Shown one piece after another: positions 4,387-5,675 of a stretch of 5,675 bases of DNA (position 1 is the stretch's first letter; each line of letters begins with the position of its first letter). Source of the stretch: Omnitrophica WOR_2 bacterium RIFCSPHIGHO2_01_FULL_52_10 (GTDB taxonomy: Bacteria > Omnitrophota > Gorgyraeia > Zapsychrales > Zapsychraceae); NCBI GenBank assembly GCA_001805565.1, contig MHGM01000023.1:5332-11006 (forward strand), written 5' to 3'. The position numbers were made by a program, and so were the translations under genes. Under the pieces are notes generated by a model, which saw nothing but the letters and a program-made list of their open reading frames with translations, did no database searches and was not told the origin of the DNA.

Positions 4387-5574
4387 TTAGACGGGGTCGA
4401 CGTAGGTGTACTGCTCGCCGGCGTAGTTGCGCAGGGTGTACATATTCCCCTCGTGCTTGACGATATACTGCGGGGCGATCGGGATCTTCCCCCCGCCTCC
4501 AGGACCGTCGATAACGTACGTAGGGACGGCGTAGCCGGTTGTGTGGCCGCGCAGTTTCTCCATGATGTCGATGCCTGCGGAAACCGGTGTGCGGAAGTGT
4601 TTGGAGCCGAGGATGGGATCGCACTGATAAATATAGTAAGGACGTACTCTTATTTTCAAAAGTTCGTGCATCAACTTTTTCATGACCGCCGCGTTATCGT
4701 TGATACCTTTGAGAAGAACCGTCTGGCTCCCCATCGGGATACCGCTGTCCGCGATCAGGTCGCAGGCGAATTTCACGCGCTTGGTGACCTCCCGGGGATG
4801 ATTGAAATGAATGCTCATCCAGATAGGGCTGTATTTTTTGAGCATATTGACCAGTTCGAAAGTGATCCTTTGCGGCAATGTGACCGGGATCCGCGTCCCG
4901 ATACGCACGAATTCAACATGAGGGATCGACTTGAGGGTCTTGATAATGTGCTCCAGAACGCGGTCGCTTAACGTCAGCGGATCGCCGCCGGAGATAAGGA
5001 CATCCCGGATTTCCTTGTGCGCGCGGATATACTCGAAAGCATTATTATAAGTTTGCATGCTCAACGTGCGATGCCCGTCGCCGACCATGCGCGAACGCGT
5101 GCAATACCGGCAATACATCGCGCACATCTCATTGACCAGAAATAAAACACGGTCCGGGTAGCGGTGGACCAGCCCGCGTACGGGGGAATTTTTGTCTTCG
5201 CCGCAGGGATCCGTCATTTCTTCGGGAGCCGTCTCCAGCTCATATTGCTGTGGAATGCATTGTTTGCGGATCGGACAATTGGGATTTTCCGGATCAATGA
5301 GGCTCGCGAAATACGGCGGGATCGACATCGTCAGCTTGGTCCCGGAACCCGCGATTCCCTTCTCTTCATTGGGGGTCAAGTTCACAAGCTTCTCTAATAC
5401 CTCCTTGGTCGTGATGCGGTTACGCAGCTGCCAGCGCCAGTCTTCCCAATCCAGAGGTGTCGCGTCTTTGAAAAAGCTGATCACGCGGTTTTCCTTGGCC
5501 GTCAAACGAATGGCCGGGTGCGGTTGGACTTCTTTGGCTGTGGCGGTATTGGTCGTATGGGGGGAATTGGTCAT
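4387..5574 (-). CDS. ablA: Lysine 2,3-aminomutase (radical SAM, PLP-dependent)
   Basis: Converts L-lysine to beta-lysine using a [4Fe-4S] cluster, S-adenosylmethionine and PLP (ablA, also called kamA). The 395 residues contain DWEDWRWQLRNRI (42-54), HRYPDRVLF (137-145), the radical SAM motif CAMYCRYC (Cys151, 155, 158), ISGGDPL (194-200), IRVRPYYIYQCD (308-319) and the PLP lysine motif DGPGGGGK (K363). Residues matching the clostridial lysine contacts R134, D293 and D330 are kept as R160, D319 and D356; glutamate aminomutases differ at the two Asp positions. Odd points: the zinc ligand C268 is Asn294, and the protein ends at YVDPV, before the CxCxxC tail of the clostridial enzyme. Cys100, 106 and 124 are additional. 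I chose 5574 because TGAGGAGA sits 6 nt upstream; a start at 5589, overlapping the previous stop as ATGA, is possible. No ablB acetyltransferase is visible. Alternatives are lysine degradation or EF-P modification (EpmB-like), but its length favours a KamA. Confidence 0.93.
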   Translation of the reverse strand: MTNSPHTTNTATAKEVQPHPAIRLTAKENRVISFFKDATPLDWEDWRWQLRNRITTKEVLEKLVNLTPNEEKGIAGSGTKLTMSIPPYFASLIDPENPNCPIRKQCIPQQYELETAPEEMTDPCGEDKNSPVRGLVHRYPDRVLFLVNEMCAMYCRYCTRSRMVGDGHRTLSMQTYNNAFEYIRAHKEIRDVLISGGDPLTLSDRVLEHIIKTLKSIPHVEFVRIGTRIPVTLPQRITFELVNMLKKYSPIWMSIHFNHPREVTKRVKFACDLIADSGIPMGSQTVLLKGINDNAAVMKKLMHELLKIRVRPYYIYQCDPILGSKHFRTPVSAGIDIMEKLRGHTTGYAVPTYVIDGPGGGGKIPIAPQYIVKHEGNMYTLRNYAGEQYTYVDPV

Positions 5575-5580
5575 GCCGGG

Positions 5581-5588
5581 TCTCCTCA
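5581..5588 (-). promoter_or_regulatory. Ribosome binding site deciding the ablA start
   Basis: TGAGGAGA lies 6 nt before the ATG at 5574, with the AGGAG core 7 nt away. The alternative ATG at 5589 has its nearest GGAGGAG 17 nt upstream, too far for efficient initiation. The TGA at its start is the stop codon of the preceding gene, so translation of the two genes is probably coupled. Confidence 0.7.
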
Positions 5589-5675
5589 TCGGGTTCGTAA
5601 AGGAATCTCCTCCAATGTTTTCTTGCCCGGGGCCTGCTCCAGGCCGTATCGCTTGAGCGCGAAACCCAGGATCTG
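5586..5675 (-). CDS. C-terminal end of an unidentified protein, 5' part outside window
   Basis: Twenty-nine codons are open from the right edge to a TGA at 5588-5586, with a sensible amino acid mix (QILGFALKRYG at the edge, ending EEIPLRTR). The stop overlaps the ablA ribosome binding site, as is usual inside an operon. The fragment is too short to identify; it does not resemble the ends of EF-P or EpmA, the usual partners of EpmB-type aminomutases. An upstream gene co-transcribed with ablA is the simplest reading. Confidence 0.55.
   Translation of the reverse strand, partial: QILGFALKRYGLEQAPGKKTLEEIPLRTR

Noticed and set aside
5575..5589. ablA start at the ATG overlapping the previous stop (ATGA)
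   Set aside because: Spacing to the nearest ribosome binding site is too long, whereas the ATG at 5574 has an ideal one. It is kept as a minor alternative.

Overview
All supported genes lie on the minus strand, so the window reads right to left. It looks like an ordinary bacterial chromosome of moderate GC. The genes are purine and folate metabolism, a ribosomal protein, a nitrogen signalling protein, a DJ-1/PfpI protein and a radical SAM lysine aminomutase. Bacterial-type bS21 and sigma70-like promoters support a bacterium. Nothing here fixes the phylum; the mixture would fit an uncultured lineage of free-living Gram-negative type, but that is a guess. No phage genes, insertion sequences, CRISPR array, tRNA or rRNA were seen.

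Layout in transcription order: the last 29 codons of an unidentified gene (5675-5586); lysine 2,3-aminomutase ablA/kamA (5574-4387), whose ribosome binding site overlaps the previous stop; a strong promoter (4362-4334) and a leader of about 165 nt with four inverted repeats; a PII signal protein with a deleted T-loop (4161-3859); a second promoter (3855-3828) and rpsU for a short bS21 (3777-3616); a run of three perfect hairpins (3564-3468), the first probably the rpsU terminator; a DJ-1/PfpI protein (3450-2932); a 61-nt spacer with an imperfect inverted repeat; purH (2870-1314); and folC (1309 to beyond the left edge).

purH and folC are 4 nt apart and form a folate/purine pair: PurH consumes 10-formyltetrahydrofolate, and FolC makes the polyglutamylated folates that such enzymes prefer. 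The PII protein beside a lysine-consuming enzyme may reflect nitrogen metabolism, but the promoter between them argues for separate transcription.

The most unusual points are the PII protein missing exactly the part of the T-loop that is normally uridylylated and contacts partners, and the hairpin-rich leader in front of it. Two loops of that leader carry the same 8-mer, complementary to the gene's own Shine-Dalgarno sequence. Next come the lysine aminomutase that lacks all four zinc ligands of the clostridial enzyme, and several substitutions at normally conserved PurH positions. No clearly new multi-gene system is visible.
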